A stretch of 64,000 bases of DNA, taken from Anaerolineales bacterium (GTDB taxonomy: Bacteria; Chloroflexota; Anaerolineae; Aggregatilineales; UBA2796). How positions within the stretch are numbered: the first letter of the stretch is position 1; each line of letters opens with the position of its first letter. The notes below the pieces were generated by a model. It was given only the letters and a program-made list of their open reading frames with translations, made no database searches and was not told the DNA's origin. The DNA lies in NCBI GenBank assembly GCA_015075625.1, contig JABTTZ010000001.1, forward strand, positions 1,860,001 through 1,924,000. Reading direction: 5' to 3'. Position numbers and translations under genes: made by a program. Shown here piece by piece: positions 54,690-61,906 of this stretch.

Positions 54690-56835
54690 CCATTGAGCTA
54701 TCCCCATGAAGCTGCACAATCTTCTTGCGGATAGCTTCCCAACTTCTGACGGGCAATGCAGCAGAAATCTCAAGTTGCGTTGCCTGTCTCTGAAGCAATT
54801 CTTCCAATACCTCAAGCTCATCATTTCGCCAGCGATTTCCACTCGTCCGGTTGGCTTTCTCGCCATCCCGTTCTAAACGTTCAAGATAATCCTCGTACTT
54901 TTCTTCATCACGGATAGGCTTGGGCGAAATGTGGAAGTTTCGTTTGCCGATAATTTCGTAGGCTTTCAATCGAATAGCGTGCCAGTTCCGATTTGGAAGA
55001 GCCTCAGCAATCTTCACTTGGTCTGCTTGCTCATCAATCAACTTAGTGAGTGTCTCCACTTCATCTGGAAACCAAATGGTTGAACCATCCGCACGATAGG
55101 CAACATGAATCGTGTCTGTGGTGTTATCGCGCCAGTGGATTTCGACGTTGACCACGCGATACTTCCCAATTGGATTGACAACAATACGGGAAATAAACCC
55201 CTGAGCGACACCCTGTTTTGCATCAGTGTCCAACTCATCCCACGTCTCAAGAACCTGCCGTGCTTGCTTTGCGAGTGCTAGAAGTGCGTCTTGGTGTTTA
55301 CTTCGACGGTCTAGGTCTGCAAGTTTGTTCCCTAGACGTTCCTTCTCGTGATCGAGGTTGGTGTACTCAAGCTCTAATGCCTTGAGGTAAGACTCAGATT
55401 GGACAAAACTGGAGTTTCCTAGAATTGCCTGCATTTTCTGCTCAACTGATGCACGCTGATGCAGAAGGACGCGGCGCTCTGTCTCAAAGTCCTCACCTGT
55501 TGTTGAGAGAACTTCCTCCCACACGCTTTTATCAAACGTGAGCTTAAGTTTCTTGTGAAGCATCACCGTGAGGGCATTGTCGAAATACTCACATCGCCGT
55601 GACCATAAGAGATGCTGGTTATCCGCCAAATCCATGTAATGGCAAACATAGGCATACCCTTCAATGGATTTTTCCCAAGCCACTGTTGCTCCACGCCATT
55701 TGCCTTCATGATACGAACCAACTAATCCAGTGTAGATAGCAGGCGGGGCAACCCGTTCTTTTTTCTTGGTTGAATGAACACGCCCTAAGCGTGGTGCATA
55801 ATCGGGATTGGGTTTGCCTTCAAGGGTATACGGGGAAAGGTAATTGAAGGCTTTGTAAAAGAGGTCTTCAGGAACAATGGGTGGGTGATTATTCCAGACC
55901 ACAATATGTCCTTTGTGCATCCAGTGACCTAGATAGACAGGATTGGTCATCATGTTTGTCAGGGCAAGACTACCAGGCATATAAATGTGACCACGTTTGA
56001 GCATTCGCACGGGCTTCCCGAAAATGTACCCTCGTGACACGAGGCGTTGGAGGTCTGGATCATCAAAATCAGGAAAGTGAGGACCGTGTTCAAAAATGTG
56101 GCGAAGTGTTCCGCGAATATTGCCACCACACTCTACAAATAGCTCGAACAATTCCACCACAACTTCGGCACATGGTAGGAATGGCTCAAACTTGCGCCAC
56201 TGTGGATTAGGCACACCACTTGAGAGGTTTTTTCGGTCATCTACCATAAACCCCAAATTGATGTTCCCACCCATCCACATACCTTGCAGAAGCATTCGTT
56301 CTTTGGCTGCCATAAGGCGACCACGCACATATGAGTTGAGGTAATCGGCTGCCTGCTCTGCACGCATACGGAAGAGTAAACGGTGATATGACCCTTCATA
56401 CTTATCCGCAAAGTTGTACTTAAAGTAGGGGGTAATCACACGAACGTCGCTTTTGACACACGCATCAATGAACACATTGACCTGAATTTGTGTCTCGTCA
56501 CGAAAGAGGCGGTCTTCTGCTTGTACTGCAACTGTGCCAATGCCACAGGTGATAATCAGGTTATACAGACGACTCATGCCTTTGCGCTCATCAATACGCT
56601 TTGCCCCACTCACACCCTCATCTTCATCAATGAGCATAATTTGGTCTTCCTGCCAACCTAACGACTTCACGTAACGAGGCAAGTCAATTTGCTGCATGTC
56701 GGTAGAGATATTCCCTACCTGCTTCATCGAAGATTGGCGGTAGTACACCGCAACTCCTCGATCCAGTGGGAGTGCGCCGGGAATGGCTGGCGTTTCAGAC
56801 TTGTGTTGCGCTTGATAAGTACGTTTTGCTGCCAT
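54556..56835 (-). CDS. Large serine recombinase with tandem Myb/SANT-like C-terminal repeats
   Basis: Site-specific recombinase of 759 aa, predicted to insert and excise the island. Residues about 25-180 form the resolvase catalytic domain (VYYRQSS with S35, [19 protein letters not shown]). A recombinase domain ([26 protein letters not shown]) and a coiled-coil (about 465-530) follow. Two similar repeats close the protein: 587-629 ([26 protein letters not shown]) and 668-709 ([27 protein letters not shown]), resembling Myb/SANT helix-turn-helix. The last 134 bp lie antisense within copA and the stop codon is in copA sequence. AAAGGA precedes the ATG. Lower GC than copA. Confidence 0.9.
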   Translation of the reverse strand: MAAKRTYQAQHKSETPAIPGALPLDRGVAVYYRQSSMKQVGNISTDMQQIDLPRYVKSLGWQEDQIMLIDEDEGVSGAKRIDERKGMSRLYNLIITCGIGTVAVQAEDRLFRDETQIQVNVFIDACVKSDVRVITPYFKYNFADKYEGSYHRLLFRMRAEQAADYLNSYVRGRLMAAKERMLLQGMWMGGNINLGFMVDDRKNLSSGVPNPQWRKFEPFLPCAEVVVELFELFVECGGNIRGTLRHIFEHGPHFPDFDDPDLQRLVSRGYIFGKPVRMLKRGHIYMPGSLALTNMMTNPVYLGHWMHKGHIVVWNNHPPIVPEDLFYKAFNYLSPYTLEGKPNPDYAPRLGRVHSTKKKERVAPPAIYTGLVGSYHEGKWRGATVAWEKSIEGYAYVCHYMDLADNQHLLWSRRCEYFDNALTVMLHKKLKLTFDKSVWEEVLSTTGEDFETERRVLLHQRASVEQKMQAILGNSSFVQSESYLKALELEYTNLDHEKERLGNKLADLDRRSKHQDALLALAKQARQVLETWDELDTDAKQGVAQGFISRIVVNPIGKYRVVNVEIHWRDNTTDTIHVAYRADGSTIWFPDEVETLTKLIDEQADQVKIAEALPNRNWHAIRLKAYEIIGKRNFHISPKPIRDEEKYEDYLERLERDGEKANRTSGNRWRNDELEVLEELLQRQATQLEISAALPVRSWEAIRKKIVQLHGDSSMVTETGQLEDGERISDYLERNPSAAGTMPFLILTNSSRHSHCSPP

Positions 56836-56841
56836 AGTAAA

Positions 56842-57018
56842 TTATCCTTTTTGTCTCTCTTCCAGTTCTTGCTCAGTGTCCTTCAAATGCTGTGATGTTT
56901 TTGCCCGTACAAAGCCTTTGATGAGCGCACGATAGGCATGATGAAAATCAATTCCGTTCTTTTCCTCTTTACGCTGGTGTACGTGAACTTGAAAAGGTGT
57001 GAATGGTTGGTCTGGCAT
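56842..57018 (-). CDS. Small basic ORF ahead of the recombinase (58 aa)
   Basis: Unrecognised 58-residue protein (starts MPDQPFTPFQVHVHQRKEEK, ends TEQELEERQKG), charged and helical in its second half. It stops six bases before the recombinase ATG, and the recombinase ribosome site lies in its last codons, so translation is coupled. AAAGGAG lies only two bases before the ATG, which is tight. By position a recombination directionality factor or regulator is possible, but no homology is seen. Confidence 0.5.
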   Translation of the reverse strand: MPDQPFTPFQVHVHQRKEEKNGIDFHHAYRALIKGFVRAKTSQHLKDTEQELEERQKG

Positions 57019-57042
57019 AACTCCTTTGCTACTGGTAGTAAA

Positions 57043-57078
57043 TAAAAAAGCCGTCAACGCCTATGAAGCATTGACGGC
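57043..57078 (-). terminator. Intrinsic terminator between promoter and recombinase operon
   Basis: On the minus strand GCCGTCAA (57078-57071), 13-base loop, TTGACGGC (57057-57050), then six T residues: a textbook intrinsic terminator. It points into the small ORF and recombinase, whose first codon is 25 bases downstream, so it acts as a leader terminator for them. Confidence 0.75.
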
Positions 57079-57184
57079 AAACGTCGCCCACGAAATAATT
57101 GCACGTTAGCCTTCGATGCTGTCTCTATCAGCGTCGCTGGTTAGCTCTCGGCGGGTGTTACCAGCACCTTCCGAGAGCGCAAAC
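57044..57184 (-). ncRNA. Candidate structured leader RNA / attenuator of the recombinase operon
   Basis: From a predicted start near 57184 to the T-run at 57044 the minus strand gives about 140 nt rich in pairing. An 8-bp stem GCTCTCGG/CCGAGAGC (57178-57171 with 57151-57144) encloses a GGTG/CACC hairpin whose loop CTGGT can pair with ACCAG just after the stem (a possible pseudoknot). Then come a GA-GCTG/CAGC-TC hairpin (about 57135-57115), an AACGT/ACGTT stem, and the terminator. It could be a stand-alone small RNA or an attenuator whose read-through turns on the recombinase. I do not recognise a known riboswitch class. Confidence 0.45.
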
Positions 57185-57221
57185 CTTAGAATTATATCAA
57201 TATTACCATAAAAATCTAAGG
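57184..57221 (-). promoter_or_regulatory. -10 box within a 7-bp inverted repeat (probable operator)
   Basis: TATAAT on the minus strand (57196-57191) lies between CCTTAGA (57184-57190) and TCTAAGG (57215-57221), a perfect 7-bp inverted repeat with a 24-base gap. The repeat covers the -35 place and the transcript start, as expected for a repressor operator. A second small inverted repeat CACCAA/TTGGTG is at 57228-57244. Confidence 0.5.
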
Positions 57222-57251
57222 CATAAACACCAAAGCTATTGGTGGGACGCA

Positions 57252-57602
57252 TTATCTATAGTAGGTTGCCGCGTAACCGCGCCTATATTTGTGTTTTGAT
57301 GTTGGGTTGAGCAAGTCACTAAGTCCAACCAAGAATTTCGCAAAGGAAGTAATGAACGGGGCGCGATGCTCATAGCGCCATAAGCGTTGTTCTTCTTGAA
57401 GGAGAAGATATTGGTACAGATTGCGTGGTTTAGCGAGGCGTTTTCTCTTTGCCCATCGCACAAGTTGAGCAAGATCATTGCGACGGTGCAATAAGTGACA
57501 CGCTGACCAATATGTATCTAGACTTGTTTGGAGGGAGTTGTAGTGCTGGTACTGCTTGAGAAGCGAATCTGGCATATCGAGTCTGAATCTAGCAGGACTC
57601 AT
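57252..57602 (-). CDS. Hypothetical island protein, 116 aa
   Basis: Unrecognised, basic, aromatic-rich helical protein (SLLKQYQHYNSLQTSLDTYW, WAKRKRLAKPRNLYQYLLLQ, AATYYR at the end). Lies 46 bp behind the xre gene on the same strand. Codon use and lower GC agree with the island. No function can be offered; no clear ribosome site. Confidence 0.55.
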   Translation of the reverse strand: MSPARFRLDMPDSLLKQYQHYNSLQTSLDTYWSACHLLHRRNDLAQLVRWAKRKRLAKPRNLYQYLLLQEEQRLWRYEHRAPFITSFAKFLVGLSDLLNPTSKHKYRRGYAATYYR

Positions 57603-57648
57603 TAAGAAGAGTCAACCAGCAGAATCGAGATAAGAACTATGCCCAAAA

Positions 57649-58008
57649 CTATTCTGAGGAGTGTCGCTTTATCGTATCTGAAATAAGCTGTACTGCTTGA
57701 ATAGCTGCCTGCTTATCCTCTTGGGTAGGAAGTGTATGAAACTCTTGGAGCAAGAGTTGGTCAAGATCATCTACCTGAAAGTCGCCTTCAAAAAAATATG
57801 AGACAGGCACACCTAATACACGAGCAAACGTTGGAAGTTCTGTGGCAGGTAACTTCCGTTTGCCGTTTTCGTACTCTGAGACTGCTTTTTGATCGCGCTT
57901 AACGGCCTCGGAGAATGACTCTTGAGACATGCCGATACGTTCGCGGGCGCGACGAATGCGTAAGCCTAATTCAACTTGATCCACAGACACAATATTCCAA
58001 TTTAACAT
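57649..58008 (-). CDS. XRE-family transcriptional regulator
   Basis: DNA-binding regulator of 119 aa. An N-terminal Cro/C1-type helix-turn-helix (about 13-70: LRIRRARERIGMSQESFSEAVKRDQKAVSEYENGKRKLPATEL, LARVLGV-like end) is followed by a short acidic helical tail. Probably represses island genes; the 29-bp palindrome at 58068-58096, 60 bp ahead of its start, is its likely site, and the inverted repeat at 57184-57221 is another candidate. Start ATG at 58008 has only a weak ribosome site. Confidence 0.88.
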   Translation of the reverse strand: MLNWNIVSVDQVELGLRIRRARERIGMSQESFSEAVKRDQKAVSEYENGKRKLPATELPTFARVLGVPVSYFFEGDFQVDDLDQLLLQEFHTLPTQEDKQAAIQAVQLISDTIKRHSSE

Positions 58009-58067
58009 AAAAACCTATTGCGAGAATACCAAGAATCCGCTAGACTGTTTATATCGTTTTCGCCATA

Positions 58068-58096
58068 GTTTCTTAGTTGAAATTCAACTAAGAAAC
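58068..58096. promoter_or_regulatory. 29-bp perfect palindrome, probable XRE operator
   Basis: GTTTCTTAGTTGAA, one central A, TTCAACTAAGAAAC: two perfect 14-bp arms. It lies between the minus-strand xre gene and a plus-strand mini-ORF, so a bound repressor could control both. The strongest inverted repeat of the island. Confidence 0.7.
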
Positions 58097-58135
58097 CTCG
58101 TCCTGTTCACTGAGTTGATATGAGGAGCGTGTGCA

Positions 58136-58168
58136 ATGGCACTCGATCACGGTGGCGGCGGTTCATAG
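58136..58168 (+). CDS. Ten-codon mini-ORF (MALDHGGGGS)
   Basis: ATG GCA CTC GAT CAC GGT GGC GGC GGT TCA TAG, with GAGGAG eight bases before the ATG, between the palindrome and an intrinsic terminator on the same strand. The layout of ribosome site, short frame and terminator suggests a real small transcript encoding a peptide, or a small RNA that only looks translated. Confidence 0.4.
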   Translation: MALDHGGGGS

Positions 58169-58195
58169 CACTTGTAACCGTCAGTAGTGGAAATG

Positions 58196-58223
58196 GGCAA
58201 CAGTCTTTGGCTGTTGCCTTTTT
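58196..58223 (+). terminator. Intrinsic terminator of a short plus-strand transcript
   Basis: GGCAACAG, loop TCTTTGG, CTGTTGCC, then TTTTT: a perfect 8-bp stem and U-tract on the plus strand. The only plus-strand content ahead of it is the mini-ORF region. It also falls just behind the minus-strand gene at 58226, but the T-run serves the plus strand. Confidence 0.75.
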
Positions 58224-58225
58224 AG

Positions 58226-58891
58226 TTACCACTCCCACTTAAAGATATAGCCTTCATATAAACGCGGTTTGTTGACTTCCCATGTATAGGAAATGCGTCC
58301 GTCAGGGAAATGTGTCTCGTGTTGCACCCCTAATTGATGTGAACGTTTTAGATTGTTTTCCACAATAGCTACGTTTCTTGGAAGACGATCTTTGGGGAAA
58401 ATAATCCTTGCGGTTAGTACCTTCATAGGATGGTCAACTTGAATTTGAAATGTCTCATTATTAGTCAAAAAACCATTTTCAATGGTGCGCTCGATGAAGA
58501 TTTCTTCCTCCATGCCTTTTCGATAGTTCTGGCGGAGGGATATAAGTACAAAATGACGATAGCCTTCTTGGTATATGTCTACTGGAAAACCGGGTGAACA
58601 TTTATAATCGGCAAAGATACTTCCATCGCCCCAAATCTGATCCTGAATAGCAAATACATCGTCGCGCAAAAATATCACCTTCTGGCGCTTAGTATGCACC
58701 GCAACTCTGCCCTGCGAATCAAGAAGCTCTAGGGTAGCTTCGTGATGATTAACTCGATACAGTCCGTGAAAACGCGATTCTCGCCAAAATCGCAAGACTT
58801 CGGCGAACACTAGGCGAACAAGCTCTGAATTCACAAGAACTGAGAGGAGGGAAAGATTTTCAGATGTTGATGAGGCGGGCGGTTGTGACAT
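58226..58891 (-). CDS. Hypothetical island protein, 221 aa, beta-rich
   Basis: Not recognised. A helical N-terminus (about 10-38) is followed by a long beta-rich part with many aromatic residues, ending SYTWEVNKPRLYEGYIFKWEW. Paired strands such as VQHETHFPDGRISYTWEV suggest a sandwich fold. It lies between the regulatory region and hsdM, divergent from hsdM by 98 bp. It may belong to the defence cargo, but that is only by position. Confidence 0.65.
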   Translation of the reverse strand: MSQPPASSTSENLSLLSVLVNSELVRLVFAEVLRFWRESRFHGLYRVNHHEATLELLDSQGRVAVHTKRQKVIFLRDDVFAIQDQIWGDGSIFADYKCSPGFPVDIYQEGYRHFVLISLRQNYRKGMEEEIFIERTIENGFLTNNETFQIQVDHPMKVLTARIIFPKDRLPRNVAIVENNLKRSHQLGVQHETHFPDGRISYTWEVNKPRLYEGYIFKWEW

Positions 58892-58989
58892 AGAACAAAT
58901 GTAATTATCTCATCCGAAAAAGGGCTAAGAAAGTACGAAGTTTCTCGGTATAATTTTGAACCTAATAAGCACGGCAAAGGCAAAGATGA

Positions 58990-60594
58990 ATGGAACTGTC
59001 AACGTTACAAAATTGGTTATGGAGAGCAGCTTGCTCCATTCGTGGAGCAGAAGATGCTGCTAAGTATAAAGACTATATTCTTCCCCTTATCTTCTTTAAG
59101 CGATTGAGCGACGTATTTGAAGATGAACTTGCAAAACTTGCCCGTCAATTAGACGTTGATATTCCAACTACAGAACTTCTGGTTGCTGATGATCGCAAAC
59201 TCATTCGGTTTTACCTATCGCCAGAAATGAGATGGAATGAGATTCGTAAGAACACAACCAATCTGGGCGAAACACTAACTGATATATTGCGGCAAATTGC
59301 AAGAGAAAATCCTAAACTACAAGGGGTAATTGATCGCCGTGACTTTAACGCTACGGAGCAAGGGCAACGTGTGCTGGATGATGATATTCTCGCTGGATTG
59401 ATAGAGATACTCAGTGAGTACCGCCTGGGTCTTAAAGATGTTGAACCTGACATCATCGGACGTGCTTACGAGTATCTTATTCGCAAGTTCGCCGAGCGTG
59501 GGAGTAGTGCGGGTGAATTTTTCACACCAACTGAGGTTGGTTTCTTGATCTCTCGTATACTCGATCCTCAGCCGGGTGACACGATTTATGATCCCGCTTC
59601 CGGTTCAGGGGGTTTGCTGATTAAAGCTCAGTTACGGCATAGAGAAAAACTAGCTACTGCATCCAGCAAGTCTATAGATGATCTAAGCCCAGAAGACGAC
59701 CCACTGCCTGTGCATCTTTATGGGCAGGAATACCAAGCGGATAACATCGCGGCTGCCCGAATGAACGCCTTTATTCACGACATGGACGCAGAAATTCTAC
59801 GCGGAGACACAATTCGTAATCCCCTGTTTTTGGATGGTGGTAGTTTGCGGAAATTTCATAAAGTTGCCGCAAACCCAATGTGGAATCAGAATAATTTCGC
59901 TGAAAGTGTCTATGAGAATGATACTTTTGGGCGTTTCATCAATGGTATTCCACCAATTAATAGTGCCGATTGGGGGTGGATTCAGCACATGTTTGCTAGT
60001 CTACTCCCAGGCGGGAAAATGGCTGTAGTTCTCGACACAGGAGCAGTAGCACGGGGAAGCGGCAACAAGGGAGCAAATCGTGAACGGGACATCCGCAAAG
60101 CCTTCATAGAAGCTGACAGGATAGATGCGGTAGTCCTTTTACCAGAAAATCTGTTTTTCAATACCAGTGCGCCAGGTGTAATTATGGTCATACATCGTAC
60201 TACAGTCGAAACACCTCGCGCTCATGCGGACGAAATTTTACTGATAAACGCCAATAAAATGTATGAAAAAGGCAATCCGAAAAATTTTATGACTGAGTTA
60301 CATATCAATCAAATTGGGGAAGTCTATCTTGAATGGAGAGAAGTTGAAAACCTCAGTAAAGCGGTCAAGCGAACGGAGGTGATTCGCAACGATTACAACG
60401 TATCGCCCTCGCGCTATGTTTCCCATTCGGATGTTGAACCAGCGCTCCCGCTTGAAGAGGCATTAGTCCGCTTACAGGAGGCAGAGGAAGCCCGAAAAGA
60501 GGCTGATAGGAAATTAGATTCAGTAATGGAAATATTAGGATTTGTAAATTGGCGTGAATTCGATAGCAAGGTAAACAACAATGATGCGGAATAA
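58990..60594 (+). CDS. hsdM: Type I restriction-modification methyltransferase subunit HsdM
   Basis: N6-adenine methyltransferase subunit of 534 aa that modifies host DNA together with HsdS and joins HsdR for cleavage. Visible: helical HsdM N-terminus (LWRAACSIRGAEDAAKYKDYILPLIFFKRLSD), FFTPTEVGFLISRIL, motif I DPASGSGGLL (from about D201), and motif IV as NPMW near residue 295 in place of the usual NPPF/Y. LLPGGKMAVVLDTG and VVLLPENLFFNTSAPGVIMV follow, and a helical tail. Overlaps hsdS by 14 bp. Confidence 0.95.
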   Translation: MELSTLQNWLWRAACSIRGAEDAAKYKDYILPLIFFKRLSDVFEDELAKLARQLDVDIPTTELLVADDRKLIRFYLSPEMRWNEIRKNTTNLGETLTDILRQIARENPKLQGVIDRRDFNATEQGQRVLDDDILAGLIEILSEYRLGLKDVEPDIIGRAYEYLIRKFAERGSSAGEFFTPTEVGFLISRILDPQPGDTIYDPASGSGGLLIKAQLRHREKLATASSKSIDDLSPEDDPLPVHLYGQEYQADNIAAARMNAFIHDMDAEILRGDTIRNPLFLDGGSLRKFHKVAANPMWNQNNFAESVYENDTFGRFINGIPPINSADWGWIQHMFASLLPGGKMAVVLDTGAVARGSGNKGANRERDIRKAFIEADRIDAVVLLPENLFFNTSAPGVIMVIHRTTVETPRAHADEILLINANKMYEKGNPKNFMTELHINQIGEVYLEWREVENLSKAVKRTEVIRNDYNVSPSRYVSHSDVEPALPLEEALVRLQEAEEARKEADRKLDSVMEILGFVNWREFDSKVNNNDAE

Positions 60595-61906
60595 CCCCCC
60601 CTTGACACAGTTCAAGGAGACAGAAATTGGTCAGCTTCCCTCAGATTGGAATGTCGCCGCTATAAAGAATTGCGTCACTTTTTCTCGAAAGCCTAAGAGC
60701 TTGAATTTATCTCAATTTGAACTCATCCCTTTTGTACCTATGGAACTCATTTCTGAGCAAGGAATATATGCAAATCAGTTTGAACTTAGAAGTCCAACTG
60801 AAATAAATAGCGGAAACTACTGTGAACGTGGCGACCTTCTAGTTGCGAAAATAACACCTTCTTTCGAGAACGGCAAGCAAGGTATTCTAATTGACATTCC
60901 TCTTGATTTTGCATATGCAACAACAGAAATTTACGCCCTTAAGCCTATCCCTGAAGTTCTCAACCCAATTTTTCTCTTTGGATACCTTAAAATTCAAGAT
61001 ATTCGCATGGACATAGCGGGGAAAATGGAAGGGACGACAGGGCGACAGCGCGTTCCAAAAAGCATCATTGAAAATTGGATGATTCCACTTCCACCCCTAC
61101 CAGAACAACGTCGCATAGCCGCTGTCCTAAAGGTTATACAGGAGGAAATTTCCGCTCAAGAGGATATTGTCAGCGAAATGCGAGAGTTCAAGCGAAGTAC
61201 AATGGCACATCTATTTACTTTCGGGATTTACAAATCTCCTGTTGAACTTGTCGAGACCGAAATAGGGAAGTTTCCTAGCCATTGGAAATTCTATCCGATT
61301 GGTCAGTTAGTTGACATCAAATATGGCTATCAGACTTCTATTCCAAAAGCAGCTTTATCAACAGGTGTAGACATCATTAGCACTGCCGAGATAAAGAATG
61401 AAGGCTATCTTGATTTAACAAGAATTCGGAAGATAGATATTGATCTTTCGTCTGTTGAGCAATATTTGATTCGCAAGAACGATATTCTATTTAATTGGCG
61501 TAATGCTCAAGAGCATGTTGGGAAAACTGCTCTTGTCGATGTTGAATTATCAGAGCCAACGATCTTTGCCTCTTTTATCCTTCGGCTTCGACCAGTTCAA
61601 CACGTCAGCTATAATTTTGTTCACTACCTTCTGAGTTTCTTGCGAAATCAAGGCGTTTTTTTTCGTCTTTCACGACGCGCGGTCAATCAAGCTAATTTCA
61701 ATGCCAACCAGTTAAGTAATTTGGTTGTACCTGTTCCATCGCCTGAGGATCAAGATGCGATAACAGAGCTTTTGAAAGATATTGATGAAAAAATAGCGGC
61801 TGAGGAAGATCGAAAAGCTGCGCTTCAAGAACTTTTCCGCAGTCTACTTCACCAGTTAATGACTGGACAAATTCGCCTCCTATCAGACGAAGGATTGCCT
61901 TTATGA
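60581..61906 (+). CDS. hsdS: Type I restriction-modification specificity subunit HsdS
   Basis: DNA-recognition subunit of 441 aa. Two target-recognition domains are visible (about 10-170 and 225-390), each opened by the E-IG-(L/F)PS-W motif (KETEIGQLPSDW and VETEIGKFPSHW), joined by conserved helices (PLPPLPEQRRIAAVLKVIQEEI and SPEDQDAITELLKDIDEKI). The two halves set the two parts of a bipartite recognition sequence. Starts inside the hsdM end and its stop overlaps the hsdR ATG as ATGA. Confidence 0.95.
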   Translation: MMRNNPPLTQFKETEIGQLPSDWNVAAIKNCVTFSRKPKSLNLSQFELIPFVPMELISEQGIYANQFELRSPTEINSGNYCERGDLLVAKITPSFENGKQGILIDIPLDFAYATTEIYALKPIPEVLNPIFLFGYLKIQDIRMDIAGKMEGTTGRQRVPKSIIENWMIPLPPLPEQRRIAAVLKVIQEEISAQEDIVSEMREFKRSTMAHLFTFGIYKSPVELVETEIGKFPSHWKFYPIGQLVDIKYGYQTSIPKAALSTGVDIISTAEIKNEGYLDLTRIRKIDIDLSSVEQYLIRKNDILFNWRNAQEHVGKTALVDVELSEPTIFASFILRLRPVQHVSYNFVHYLLSFLRNQGVFFRLSRRAVNQANFNANQLSNLVVPVPSPEDQDAITELLKDIDEKIAAEEDRKAALQELFRSLLHQLMTGQIRLLSDEGLPL

